A DNA stretch of 64,000 nt from Fistulifera solaris (taxonomy: Eukaryota > Bacillariophyta > Bacillariophyceae > Naviculales > Stauroneidaceae), in assembly GCA_030295235.1 (NCBI GenBank), contig AP026135.1:854001-918000 (forward strand), read 5' to 3'. Below, piece by piece: positions 1-11,064 of this stretch. Position 1 is the stretch's first letter, and each line of letters starts with the position of its first letter. The translations under genes were made by a program, and so were the position numbers. Below the pieces are notes generated by a model. It ran no database searches, was not told the origin of the DNA, and saw nothing but the letters and a program-made list of their open reading frames with translations.

Positions 1-3000
1 AAATTGATCGGAGTGTGTCGCCGACTAAATTGCGGCGGAATACTTCCAAGTCCACGACGTAAAGGGCGGAAATATGGTATGGCTTTCCGCGCAAGTGGTT
101 CTTCCAGAAGCCCTCCCTCCAAAACTGGTATCCCAAGGTCTCCTTTCGTGAGGAACAGAAAGGGGTATAACCATACGGAGCTCCTTTGAGGTCCATATCC
201 CACAACTCCTTGAGGTCACCTCGGACAACTTGATCCGCGTCAACGTATATGATCTTCTTCACACTTTGGGGGAAAAGAACGTCAAGGAAAAGGATTTTAT
301 ACCCCCAAATTATACGTTGCTTTTCCGATTGACTTCGAAGCCATTGTGGCCATTTGTACGTGACAAACTCCACTTCGCATCCGATGTTACGTGCCATGGC
401 TTGCGCAGACTGCTTGAATGTTGGTGAGAGAAAATTTTCAAACAACCAGAATTTCACTTTTGAAGTTGTCCGCTTGGTGACAGAAAGCATCATAATTTTC
501 AAAAAGCGTTCGTAAAGGTGACCTGTTGCGAGTGAAAAGACGTGAATTGTATCATCAGCTTCAACTACACCATTCTCTTCGCTGTGAAAAAGACTAGTAG
601 ATTCAGCGAAACCAGACTTTCGCTGCAGCACTAGAAGTTCACCGCGGTTACTAAAGTCTTGGACAATGATTGGCATTCTGACCTCTTTTGGTATGTTGTT
701 CGGATCCACGACCAAACGACCTCCGCGTGCACTACCATCAACCATATCAAACATTGTGGCTCCTTTTGACCCTTCGGCTATGGCTAGCTCCCATATTCCT
801 GGGCTCGCTCTCAGCTGCCAATAACCAACAGTCTTCATAACTACAGTGTCAGAATAATTCATTTCTGCGCGATTTGTTGGGATAAATTGATTAGATGATG
901 ACTCCGCAATCGACCCATCCATGTCCACTTCCACAAGAGGTTGCTTAATTTGTACGCCTACTTCAGTGTCCCTATTTAGAGTCAAATGCAACCCATTCGG
1001 TGGTGTACCCTTTGTTTCGAAACACTGGCCAAAAACAAGTAAGCTTTTGAGTTCATACACAACTTTGGTGCTACCCTTTCCATTCAAAAGAGGACCATCT
1101 CCACACCTCGTTTTTGTATCACAGAGCAAATTATCTGTATCTTGCAAGGCCCAACTCTGCTGCACATCCCAGGGCTCCGGCACATCCATTCGGACAGTCA
1201 ACGTATGGCATTCCGGTAAGTTCGAAAAGCTGGCAACTGGGCTTTCAAAGTTAAAAAATGACCTATGATCGGCAACGAATCTGTAATAGCTCGTAAGTGG
1301 AATTTTCGATTCGTTATCTAAAACAGATTTCGGCAGCAATACAAGGTCGATTGCAAATTGGAGGTGATCCCGGGCTATCAGGAGAATCGAAGAAAGTCGC
1401 TGGGCGGCTTCAGACAACGGATCGAGAACAGCTCCGAGATGAACCTGCAATTAAATAAGATTAGCAAACGTAGAGTCAACAACCAATCTCGCAGACAAAC
1501 ATACCTTCAGAGCTTCTCGATTTTCATTAGGTCCATTATTCCACGACAACGATAGTTTTCTTAAGTCTTCCTTGCTCCTTACGTCTAAATCGCTTATGAT
1601 ATCCCTCAATCGAGTCCGAGAGCTTGCCTCGGCATGTTCAGAGACCAATGCGACGACACGAGCAACACTTAAAAAGTATTGTGGTGATTCGACTGGAAAA
1701 TACGGGCTTAAGATGCGTGTAACTGCTCTCGAACTTGCCATCTGCACCGACAAAAGCATTTCCACATCAGAAAGCGTTACGAGCTCGTCGTCTAATAAGA
1801 AAGTACGCCCGTTTCCGACAATCAAATTGTTTGCTGATGTTTTGCGCTGTAGATACTTCTGCGAAGAGCAAAGGCCATCATTTGATAGCATTTTCCCACG
1901 GGCCTCTGGACTAAGGTCTACTAGTTTGTCAAGAAGCTGTTTTGTGGTGAGCGACTTGTACTTGGGGTCTAGGATCGTTTCCAATGCATCAGATTCCACG
2001 AAAGAGGCTTGTGCGAAAATTGAACAAATAGCGGTTGAGGCCGCTTTTATGTTACTTGGAAGAATTCGATACGCGACGCGTTCGTTTTTGTCCGGTAGTG
2101 ATTTCATGACCGACAAAAAGGCAGCGGCATGGGCCATTCCTAACTCAGTGCTGAAGTCAAAAATACCATCAATGACAAACTTGGTAGCATTCACTCGATC
2201 CGCTTCATCCTTGGTCATTTTGTTCGGGCTGCACAATGCCTCCTCCCCAAATGAATCGTTAAGATTCAAAAATTTGGGTATGGGGCCGGAGCTTTGATCG
2301 ATGAGTAGAGGATGAATCTTAGCATAAACATTGTCTCCCTCGAGTAAATAAGCATAGACAGACTTTGGTGAAGTATCTGTGATTTTTCCTTGCGAAATAA
2401 GAGATAACATATGGTTTTGTTCCTCGCCGAAAAGTCGATTGATACTTTCATCAGCCATATTAACAGGCAACGGTCGTCCATTGACAAAACCCATTCCTGG
2501 TTTTAGGCCGCGCTGAACAGCAAATTTAATCGAATGACCGTATGCTATGACATCGTCATTCTTGTCGCCGGCTTTCATGCTTGTCGTGGCGTCCGAAACG
2601 GCTTCTTCCGCTGGCTTCAAGTTAAGACTCTGGTAAAGCTTCCCATGGAAATCTAGTAATTGGCCTATCGACACAGATTCGTTGTTGGATCGAGCATCTC
2701 TGAGGAATGACATGATGTATTCAATGTATGAGAATATCCCTCCAGGGTAGGCACGCAAGTCTCGAATGGCAGTAAGTAATAAGTGATGCACAGTTTGAGT
2801 CGTGGCTGTTGCCTTCGAAATATCCGGTTCCGACTTCGTATCAAAGATGCTAGGGATGGGACATGGTTCGCTTGTTGTAGTGCCTTGTTTGCTCAGAAAA
2901 GTCGAGCACTCCTGAAAGTGTTTCGTGTCTACGAGTAACAAACCGATTCGAACAGGATATGCGGCTTGCATGAGCTGGAGACCGAGATTCAAAGCAACAT

Positions 3001-4603
3001 TTTCTGGATCTTCAATGGGATCCATCACGGCAAGTAGTGTGAACAAATTTCTTCTCACCGAAGGTGGCCCTCCGTATTCCATATTCATCCTCATGTGATG
3101 CAGCGAAGTAGGCCATCGCGAATACAAACTATCTTTCTCAACATCATTCAGATAGATCACAGCATTCTTCCAGCCACGAGCGACATCGATCCGAAGTGTC
3201 TTCGATTTGGCATCTTTCTTATCTCCCGCACTACCCTCAAGAAATCGTTTGCCGTTCATCCATGCCGCTTGAACATCATGAAGTGCAGCTTGAGGAAGAT
3301 CCTTCAACATTTCTGCTATTTCATCCAAATTCCTTTGTTCTTTTTGTATGACGTTGAGTATATCAAACAAATTGAAGGACGCCATGTCAATCGGCAATGG
3401 CTTTCCGTTTATGTACAGTAGCCCTGGTCGGAGCGCTCCGCTTTCCTCGAGCACCTCTACGGCTTTCCGAAGATTATCAGGAACCTCCAAGTGAACTAAT
3501 GATGAGGCCATACTCGGTAAATTCTGTGATATCTGCTGCAAAGTAACAAGTGGGTCGGTGGCCGAATTCAGAATAGCTGTCGTTGCTTGCAGGGGTAACT
3601 GTCGCCGGCGCCACACCGGAGGAATGAGAGAAGAGTGAAGATTTTGATTATGGTGGGCTGACCAGAGCTTACGAACTAATGCTTTGTCTTTATCAAGACC
3701 CAGGGCTGTCAAATTGACTCCGGAAAGAAATTCTGGAGGGACATCCAGGTCATCTTTGGTTAGGTCGACCATGATCTCGTTATCAGAATGGAACAAATCG
3801 TTACCTTGGTCGTCAAATACCTTGTACTCCACGTTTCGAATATCCAACCATACACCATACCCTTGCAGCGGGAGACCCGTTGCGTTACTTTTGTTTCGTT
3901 CTTCGTAATCAACAGCACCCATGTGACGCACTACAAAAGGAATCTTTAAGTTTCTCAACAGGCGGTAGGTTGCTGCGAAAAGTGGCGTCCCCATATTCCC
4001 GTAAAGTATCACATATGCATTCTCGCCAGAAGCCGGTATTATTGTTTCTTTCGGAATCGTTTTCACCGCAGTTTGAGGCTTTGTGACAAGGAAGGAACTG
4101 AGTGTGTCGACTGCGACAATCTCTCCGTCTACCACAGCGAAAGCATCTGATGGATGCAAAAACAAGTGGTGCGATTGTTGCTGCTGCAATGTCTCTCGTG
4201 CTAATCCTCTATAGAGTTCACAGTGCGGACTCTGCGCTCGCAATGCGAGAGAAAGCTGTAAGAGCTGTTTTGCTGCTCCCATCAAAGGAGTGACCTTCAT
4301 CACCAGCTCCGCAGCTATTGCGTCACTCATCACTCGATCCAAATTTTCCTCCACCAGGCGATCAAGAAATTCGACTCCTTTTTCTTCCCGATTGTGATAC
4401 ACAAAAGCTTCACAGAAAACATTGTGCGGAGTGGAAGGCCAATGATTGGCGACGACAGATGTCTCCAACTCTCGATTCACCAGCGGGGATACCATTGTAT
4501 GGAGCTCATCATTTCCTTCTACGACCCAGACTACGATCAGTAGCAAGGGACAGAGCAATAAATTGGAAAAGATGATCGAATGCTTTGCCATGGGTGATTT
4601 CAT
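1..4603 (-). CDS. UGGT: UDP-glucose:glycoprotein glucosyltransferase (3' end outside window)
   Basis: This is the ER folding sensor that re-glucosylates misfolded N-glycoproteins for the calnexin cycle. The first exon gives about 1030 residues: a signal peptide (hydrophobic run after MAKHS) and the long thioredoxin-like sensor region. An intron with donor GTATG at 1504 and acceptor TTGCAG ending at 1445 (60 bp, phase 0) joins it to a second exon that runs off the window. That exon carries the start of the GT24 catalytic domain (DDTIHVFSLATGHLYERFLK), the metal-binding YVDADQ near 232-250, and the family block PYGYTPF followed by FWKNHLRGKPYHISALYVVD. I chose the Met before KSPMAKHS; the next Met at 4591 is equally good, and the frame stays open upstream to 4687. 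The length fits the family (about 1500 residues). The ER-retention tail lies beyond the edge. Confidence 0.95.
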
Positions 4604-5329
4604 TTTGTGCTTGATGCAATAAGGCGATTGAATCTCAAGTTGAAAAAAAGTCGCCGGCCTTTGTGTTTCAAAAGACGAGCTGGTCACGGAAATGCGTCAC
4701 TGCAGCAAACAAAGGGGTAGACAGGTCTCCAACTTCCAACTTCCAGTTGTTTAAAATTGCTGAGTTAGCGCACGATAAAATGACTCCTTCGTCAATAGAT
4801 TGATGGAGTTAGTCCGTAGAAACAAAACGGAATAACAAAACAACAACCGCATACGTCGAGTAGCAGCGATACGACACTGTAGACAGAAACGTAAAGTTCG
4901 AATGGTAGTACCGGTACGCCATTTCAAACAAATGAATGCATTTCAGGAAATTGAAACTATGGAAGCGACGTGAATTATTCTTGTATCTCTAGAGAATAAT
5001 GACACTACCAGGAAGGGAGTATACTTATTCTTTGTTTTGGTCATGTTTAATCACCGGAAACTCCTGCTGCAACTTGCTCAACCAGTCTTGCAAAAAAGAC
5101 TCTCTAAAGTGTCGCCCGTATTTAGCCGAGACTGGATATCAGGTTTGAGTCATGAATGGTGGGCGTGTTTCGCGCGCTAATATTAGGATTCTAGACGAGT
5201 ACTATTTTGAACTATAGATTCACATATGCAATTAGCTAATCTGTAAAAACGCAAAGCGTAGCTCGACGCCTACACATTTGGATCAATGGCTGATCTTGCT
5301 TCCGAGTAGCGTGTCTCCTTACGCCGCAG
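4604..5329. other. Intergenic, presumed UGGT promoter
   Basis: About 725 bp lie between the UGGT start and the end of the next minus-strand gene. I see no convincing ORF, repeat or RNA gene here. The half next to UGGT presumably holds its promoter. Confidence 0.5.
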
Positions 5330-6800
5330 TCAAAGAGGTACGACTTCGCTTGCAATCATCTCCCGTCTGGGCATTGCTAACTTTGCCATACTTTGAGTTA
5401 CGTGTATTGCAGCTTCCTTCGGTAGATTTGTGAGCAACGTCTTGGCTTTCGCTAAATCCATTGGATAGACAGCTACTTCCTGTAGTATTCTTTCGACTCC
5501 TTCGTCGCCTAGAAATGAATAGAAGTACGCAGTCAGCGGCGAATGGCGTACGTCGAAGGAGCATTCACTTCGTCTACCAAAAGCCAGAATCTCGTAGACG
5601 TCGGAATCACACTTTTCGTTCGGTTCCTTCTTAGGTTCTGGAAGCCAGTTTTCCAAACGATTGCTACTCTGCTGTTGGGACGGAAGATCTCCCATAAAGA
5701 CACTGACAGGTGCATCGCCACCGGTGAGCTCTGCGATTGCCGCCAGGACAGAAAGAGACAGTAATTTGGCGCCAACATATTTCCTTCCTACATCTAAATT
5801 GCGTTTGGCATTCGAAATGAGTCGATCCAATTCTTCATCAGACGGAACGCCCCTGAACTGGCTGAAAATCACGTTGGGCTTCAAAAAGCCGAAGAATCCA
5901 TACATTTTAAAAAAGCCCAAATTGAAACTCCTTGACGGTATACAGGAACTGATGGCGAAGCGCTTCGTTCGACTCCGGAAGCAAACTCCAGGTATTGTCG
6001 AGAAACCACAACTGATCGTCCGATCCAAAATTGCCGACGTCTTCGTTCGCCAAGTCTGCGGCACGCTGCACACAAAGAACGCACTGCTCCACGGTAAAAT
6101 TGAGCTTAAATTTGTGTGTTGTCGTCAACATTCGATGGTATAAACGATCCAGTGGTGATCCCAGCAATGGGTCTGAGGGACGGAATGGAATCGTCGATTC
6201 GATGCAACAGGCAATCGCTGCCAACTCTTCTTTAGCCAACGCGAAAGAGAGTTCTCTCACAGCAATTACCGCCGATAGAAATTCGTTAAGTCCTGTCATT
6301 GGTGTCAGCCCGTCACCTGGCTTTCGCCCAAAGATATCAATCACTATAGCTAGAACTTCATCCTTCTCGGAACCAGCATCGGGGCTAATCCTTAGTGTCG
6401 TTTGTCCATTCGCTTCCTTTTCTATGAGAAGAACTCCGTGCAGCTTTTCGCTTTGGATTTTCGAAAGCCCTCCGTCGATATTATAGTAGACGCAATCATG
6501 AAACAAAGCCGCCAATATCGTAATAGGATCAACAAGATGTTTGGAGACATCGAAGACATGCTGCACGGAATGATAATCGCGGCTGCTGATCGACATGCTT
6601 TCATGAATAAGGGTAGACATGGACTCAATTTTCGTCATGACATCATCTGATAAAGGATCAACGCCCAATTCTCTCAAACAGCGCTCCATGCGCTTCACTA
6701 AGCGACTGATGTAGGGGCTTGCGGCATCGTCTTTCCCATAGTCAATACACGGTCGCTTCGTTGCTGGTCCGATGGGACTGCCGCGCTTCGTCAACGACAT
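5330..6800 (-). CDS. HD-domain metal-dependent phosphohydrolase-like protein, frame break near 5910
   Basis: The protein has an HD-superfamily signature: YHSVQH at residues 76-81, LAALFHD ending at the HD pair (101-102), and a later NTWSLLPESNEALR block. HD proteins bind a metal and hydrolyse phosphate esters; the substrate is unknown. The first frame ends at TAA directly after a run of six T (A6 on the plus strand, 5909-5914). The reading continues without a gap in the +1 frame with KMYGFFGFLKPNVIF and QFRGVPSDEELDRLI down to 5330. The whole span is 1471 nt, one over a multiple of three, as one extra T would give. A GTATAC...TTTTCAG intron of 82 bp would also restore frame, but it would remove residues that look conserved on both sides. 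Confidence 0.75.
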
Positions 6801-7305
6801 TTTCTTCGAGTCGTTACGTTAGTTGAGTTATCTGTTTGGTAAACGATGAAGTGCAGCAGACGTCTGCGGATTGTGGACCCAAATGACGAAGGATTGTCGG
6901 AATTTTCCGGCATCGTTTTCTTGACATCTTGTCGCAAGATTTTTTCACGGCAAAATAATGAAGGTCTAGAAAGCCGTCTACACAAAAGCTTATACTCAAT
7001 CAGTTTAAGTACCGCATTCACTAATACTTTACGCGAAACGCGAATACCGAAAAGGCCCAATCAACAATCCTCTCGTCCCTCGCAGTTCTACGTCGCTTCC
7101 GGGGTCTGTGCAGTTTTCTGTTTTCTAACTTACCAGTACCTTAGCCTTAACCGGAATGAATAGCTGACTGTCAAACTGTCAAACACGGGATGTAATCAAC
7201 CCTCCCTAATTGCGCGTCTTTTGTTCTGAAAACAGGCTTTACATTCTAGCTTTCAAATAAGAAAATCTTTTAGAAAGCGATGAACCCAATGCTTCAGCTG
7301 ATTGG
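6801..7305. other. Intergenic
   Basis: About 500 bp separate the HD gene start from the fibrillin gene's stop. ORFs here are short and low in complexity. I see no RNA gene or repeat. Confidence 0.4.
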
Positions 7306-8265
7306 TTAACGAGTGCCTTCCATCATTGTTGGGTCATCCTCTTCAATCCCACCCGTCGAAACAGCAGCTAGTAACGCTGAGGGCCAGCATAAAAGCATAC
7401 CAAGTATACTCAAGATTCGTAGGATTCCGGCGCACTGCCAAATCCCAATCAAACTTGCCAGACCAAAGCTTCCAAAGAATGACACGAGTTGTCTTTTCCC
7501 CACAGGTTTATGTGCCACCAGACTTTTCCACTCATCCGCCACGGGATCAGTAGACCGCACAAAGACAAATCGTGAGCCCTTCGAACCTTTTCCAATTCTC
7601 ACACGATTGTCACAAAAAGTGGTATCCAAAAAGACACTCGAGGTCGGTCCCAAGGACAGACTCAACAAGACTTTGTTCTGGCGTGTACAAAGGACGACAC
7701 GCGGTGGATCAAAATCCGCACGCACCGTTAGCGGTGACAAACCATCCGGTGTATTGCGGACCGCCGACACTCGATCACGATCCAGCGAGCTGAGACGAAA
7801 GGCATCACCTCGCAGAATGACATAAATCCTCCAACAAAGTACTCTTACAATGATCATATTCACCGCTTGAGCGACGGAGTTTTGTACTTTTTTCGGTATT
7901 AAATGTTGCCATTGGCTTTCGATCACGAAGGGCCCTCGATTCCATTTTCCTCCCACGGGTCTCTCATTGGGTGCATTGGGCAATGTGAAGGAGACATTGT
8001 AATTTCCCAACAGCGGTGTGAACAAAGATTCGTTATTCTCCGAGTCAGATCCAGGACAGTTCGATGCACTGAGTTCCTCTATTGTTTGACGAATGGAAGT
8101 TTCGTCGCTATTGTGTTGCACCAATTCCAAGAGCCGATCGACTTTGTCGGTTACGGAAGAATAAAGAGGCTTTACGATCCTCCTCAGTGACGGGCACGGC
8201 GATATCAGACTATCCGCACGAATCAGCAGAATCAGCGCTAGCAAAGAATGTAAGCTTCTCGCCAT
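7306..8265 (-). CDS. Plastid lipid-associated protein (PAP/fibrillin family)
   Basis: PAP/fibrillins coat plastoglobules and thylakoid lipids in plastids. The sequence shows the family's start (a helix around DRLLELVQHN, then ESLFTPLLGNYNVSFT) and its C-terminal signature DTTFCDNRVRIGKGSKGSRF. The N-terminus is a signal peptide (MARSLHSLLALILLIRADS), consistent with import into a secondary plastid, though the cleavage site lacks the usual Phe. Two hydrophobic segments follow the PAP domain near the C-terminus, which is unusual for fibrillins and suggests membrane anchoring. The Met at 8283 is an alternative start. An uncharged family assignment is safe; the exact subfamily is not resolved. 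Confidence 0.8.
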   Translation of the reverse strand: MARSLHSLLALILLIRADSLISPCPSLRRIVKPLYSSVTDKVDRLLELVQHNSDETSIRQTIEELSASNCPGSDSENNESLFTPLLGNYNVSFTLPNAPNERPVGGKWNRGPFVIESQWQHLIPKKVQNSVAQAVNMIIVRVLCWRIYVILRGDAFRLSSLDRDRVSAVRNTPDGLSPLTVRADFDPPRVVLCTRQNKVLLSLSLGPTSSVFLDTTFCDNRVRIGKGSKGSRFVFVRSTDPVADEWKSLVAHKPVGKRQLVSFFGSFGLASLIGIWQCAGILRILSILGMLLCWPSALLAAVSTGGIEEDDPTMMEGTR

Positions 8266-8611
8266 GTTATTTTTTCCAAGCAATAGGTTACCAGTGAAAC
8301 TCTACTAGGTTGTATTTTATTTCAACAACAAAAAAGATCAATGCTTTTTTGGGCGTTGTCTTTATCTTTTCGATACATTGTCAACTGAAAACCGCGGCAC
8401 TCACAAATAGTCGGAGCGATGCCAACACAATCTTCGTATACGACAATTTGTCGGTTGGTGAGGAAAGTATGACGTGTGAAGTGGGGTCTTTTCTCTCGAT
8501 GCTCGATCGCGAGAAAGATTGCACGACATTCGTCTTTACTGCAAGGTTAGTTTCAAGACGAAAGCCACTATAAAAGCATCATTGACTTTCCTAAAGTCTT
8601 TCAATTGCCGA

Positions 8612-9868
8612 ATGATGAAGCAAATTAAGCTGATGCTGACGCCACAACCTGGGGCGAAACCCGAATACATTGACGACATTCGGTTAGTCGATGATAGCCC
8701 TGCTCTTCTCGCGATATGGCAAAACAATTTACCATCGGATCAAATCACAATCGAAGCGTACTCCAAAGATTCATGGGCATGGAAACCTGGGAGTGACTGG
8801 GCTACTTTGACAGTTGAATCCAGTACCGGCCGCAATAAATTACCAGGATTTTGTGACTATTTAAAGCAACGGCAAAAGTCGGCCGTTGCTCGGTTTCCTC
8901 CGACGGGTATTTTCGTCATCTCCTACATTCAACCAAAAAGTACACCCGACGCCTTTCGCATGCAATGTCGGATCGCTATCGACATGTCGAGAATACCCAA
9001 TTGTAATTTGAAGCCGCTTACCGTACCCAAAGCCGCAATCAAGCCGCCATCGACGAGTGTGGGTCGACCACGCCAAGGAGGAGGCTTGTTAGCGAAATTA
9101 GTGGGAGCGCAGGAGAGAACCAATTATCATTTTGCCATGGCCTCGTCGAAAAAGAAACCTGACGCTGCGCCGGTCAATGCTGCTGTTGAAGGAGTATCGA
9201 CCAAAAGTAGTGTTACCAAACGAACCGCGGCCGAAGTATTTTCCGCGTTCCGACAATCGATGCAAGACAAAATGCTTGATTTTGATTTGGATGAAAGTGA
9301 AGAAGTGTTGCATGTTCAAGTCTCACTGGCCGAACATGTCGCGGGCCTGTCGGATGAAGACAAAGGACGTGTGACGATGGAAGTTTTGAAATACATGGTT
9401 TACGAAGCTGCGGAAGAAGTGAATGACGAATGGATTGCACACAAGGAGCCTTCGGAATTCATGGATGAGGTGACGATAGCGATTTACAAGGAAGGAGCTG
9501 CGCCCGATAATGTTTTAGAAGAAGTGAATAAAGGTGAACTTCCCGATGAAGTACGAGGCCAGCAACGCGCTATTCAAGAAGAGCGCAATCGGCAGGTAAA
9601 CAAAGCCGAAAATCGAACTTCTCAACTCGTGGAAGCCGATGCTCACCGTCAATTAGACGACGAAGATGAGGGAGGATCTTGCCGTCTTGAACACGAGCAA
9701 ACGAGATCGACGGACAATCGAAGATTACGAAAGAGAGAAGAAGCGATCACGAGGTTCGTGATAGACTATAAGAGTAATACTACCCACAATAATAGTAAAA
9801 ATGAAAAAAGCTATCTGCTAATATTGTCAACGACTCTCGCGATTTCATTCCGCAATACCTCGGCTTGA
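8612..9868 (+). CDS. Unrecognised acidic protein
   Basis: An open frame of about 418 codons from the first Met of MMKQIKLML. The N-terminal half (residues 1-190) has a mixed alpha/beta look with the GIFVISYIQP stretch, a basic patch and a glycine run (RPRQGGGLLAKLVG). The C-terminal half is acidic and helical (AEVFSAFRQSMQDKMLDFDL, then many Glu/Lys). I recognise no family. The frame is open further upstream to 8519, and an overlapping frame at 8310-8573 could supply a first exon, but no donor/acceptor pair I tried keeps frame. The last 40 codons are low-quality and overlap the 3' end of the convergent gene. Confidence 0.5.
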   Translation: MMKQIKLMLTPQPGAKPEYIDDIRLVDDSPALLAIWQNNLPSDQITIEAYSKDSWAWKPGSDWATLTVESSTGRNKLPGFCDYLKQRQKSAVARFPPTGIFVISYIQPKSTPDAFRMQCRIAIDMSRIPNCNLKPLTVPKAAIKPPSTSVGRPRQGGGLLAKLVGAQERTNYHFAMASSKKKPDAAPVNAAVEGVSTKSSVTKRTAAEVFSAFRQSMQDKMLDFDLDESEEVLHVQVSLAEHVAGLSDEDKGRVTMEVLKYMVYEAAEEVNDEWIAHKEPSEFMDEVTIAIYKEGAAPDNVLEEVNKGELPDEVRGQQRAIQEERNRQVNKAENRTSQLVEADAHRQLDDEDEGGSCRLEHEQTRSTDNRRLRKREEAITRFVIDYKSNTTHNNSKNEKSYLLILSTTLAISFRNTSA

Positions 9869-10587
9869 TCGGGATCCCCGACGGCAAATGCATACTCTTG
9901 GCAACAGTCAGTAAAGATGTCTAATTTTCCCACAGCTCCCTGTCCCAGCTGAAATACAACATTGTCCAGGTGTGTTTGCATGGCTGACAAATCACTAGAA
10001 ATTCTATGTGAACCGTTTTCTGATTGATCGCTGCTCCCCAAACCCAACTTACAAGCCAATGCGACCCATGTAGGACTCTCGAATAACCAAACTGGATGGA
10101 GTGAAGGTGATGACACATAAGTCTCCTCCTCTGCTGGCAATCGGCAGGGGAAAACGCCTCTCAATAAGCTGTCGCGTCCCTCCTGAACATTGCGATACAT
10201 CCGCACCTCCAATGATGCGGTGTGTTCGACACACCAACATTCCAACAAAAGCCACGCCAGCGCAGCAATCGCTTCATGGATGCTTTTGGCGATGATCGAC
10301 AAAGGACCCAATTGATTCTTTCCCGGAACCATCAAATGAACATGGTAACTCGAACGGAGTGTCTTTTGACACTGTTCCATTGCTTCACGACCACCGAAAC
10401 AACGATGTTGTCGTCCCAGAGGCTCTGTAACTTGATACTCCTGGACTGGAAGTTCGATCAAGCACGTGCATTCTTTCAAAGGCGGCGTGGCATCCGGATG
10501 TCGCCGCTTCGGGGGAGGACGATACGGTCGGCCACCATGACTGCGTCTCCCCACTCCAGCGCGTGCGGAAGTGCCATAACTGTACAT
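9811..10587 (-). CDS. Unrecognised protein
   Basis: An open frame of 258 residues starting at MYSYGTSARAG, with a basic proline-rich N-terminus (RPYRPPPKRRHPD). After it come ECTCLIELPVQEYQVTEP and SSYHVHLMVPGKNQLGPLSI, a pattern like a small RNA-binding or KH-like fold, though I cannot place it in a family. The C-terminal third is helical. The gene is convergent with the acidic protein to its left and divergent from the membrane protein at 11065, with which it would share a promoter region containing paired palindromes. Confidence 0.6.
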   Translation of the reverse strand: MYSYGTSARAGVGRRSHGGRPYRPPPKRRHPDATPPLKECTCLIELPVQEYQVTEPLGRQHRCFGGREAMEQCQKTLRSSYHVHLMVPGKNQLGPLSIIAKSIHEAIAALAWLLLECWCVEHTASLEVRMYRNVQEGRDSLLRGVFPCRLPAEEETYVSSPSLHPVWLFESPTWVALACKLGLGSSDQSENGSHRISSDLSAMQTHLDNVVFQLGQGAVGKLDIFTDCCQEYAFAVGDPDQAEVLRNEIARVVDNISR

Positions 10588-10836
10588 GTTATTGTTGCTT
10601 TTCAAGGAAATCAATGAAGTGAATCGAATCTAGTTGCATCGCATGAGACAAGGGCCAAACCCGGAACACGATCGACTGCGTCCTCTCTAGGTGTCCTCGC
10701 AGACACAATGTATCACGCAAGCAAATATATAGTTATCAAGAATGTATAAAGTCACGTGGAATAATTGCCTTGGCAATACAAGCCATTGAAGATGAAAAGA
10801 AAAAATAATAATGGTTGTGTGTGGTATTTTCACGTC

Positions 10837-10853
10837 CCCAGAAAATCTGGGGG
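10837..10853. promoter_or_regulatory. Palindrome CCCCAGA-AAA-TCTGGGG
   Basis: A perfect 7-bp inverted repeat around AAA in the divergent region between two genes. A second copy with a 6-bp arm lies 33 bp downstream. The pair looks like binding sites for a dimeric factor; this is inference. Confidence 0.4.
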
Positions 10854-10870
10854 TGTGCTGCTTTTAAGTT

Positions 10871-10885
10871 CCCAGAAAATCTGGG
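10871..10885. promoter_or_regulatory. Second palindrome CCCAGA-AAA-TCTGGG
   Basis: Same core and the same AAA centre as the copy at 10837. The centres are 33 bp apart, close to three helical turns, so both would face the same side of the DNA. Confidence 0.4.
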
Positions 10886-10924
10886 CATGTTGTGCTACGG
10901 TAATTTTAAGTGTCTCGTATACCA

Positions 10925-10975
10925 GTACAGGGGTACAAATACGGTACTTCCGTTACACACACTTGTACAGGGGTA
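10925..10975. repeat. Two copies of GTACAGGGGTA, 40 bp apart
   Basis: Exact 11-bp direct repeats at 10925-10935 and 10965-10975, about 90-140 bp before the downstream start codon. They are possible promoter elements of the membrane protein gene. Confidence 0.35.
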
Positions 10976-11064
10976 GAAAAAGAGACCGGAGTGCAAGTAC
11001 TTTGTTTGCCCGTCCTCATTTGAAAAAATGATGTGCCAGAGTCCTTGTTCGAACTTGACAAACA

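Noticed and set aside
4880-4930. GTTCGAAT stretch resembling a tRNA T-loop
   Set aside because: No acceptor or anticodon stems can be formed around it.
5862-5944. 82-bp intron to fix the HD gene
   Set aside because: It restores frame but deletes YTVKEF and KMYGFFGFLKP, which look conserved; kept only as an alternative.
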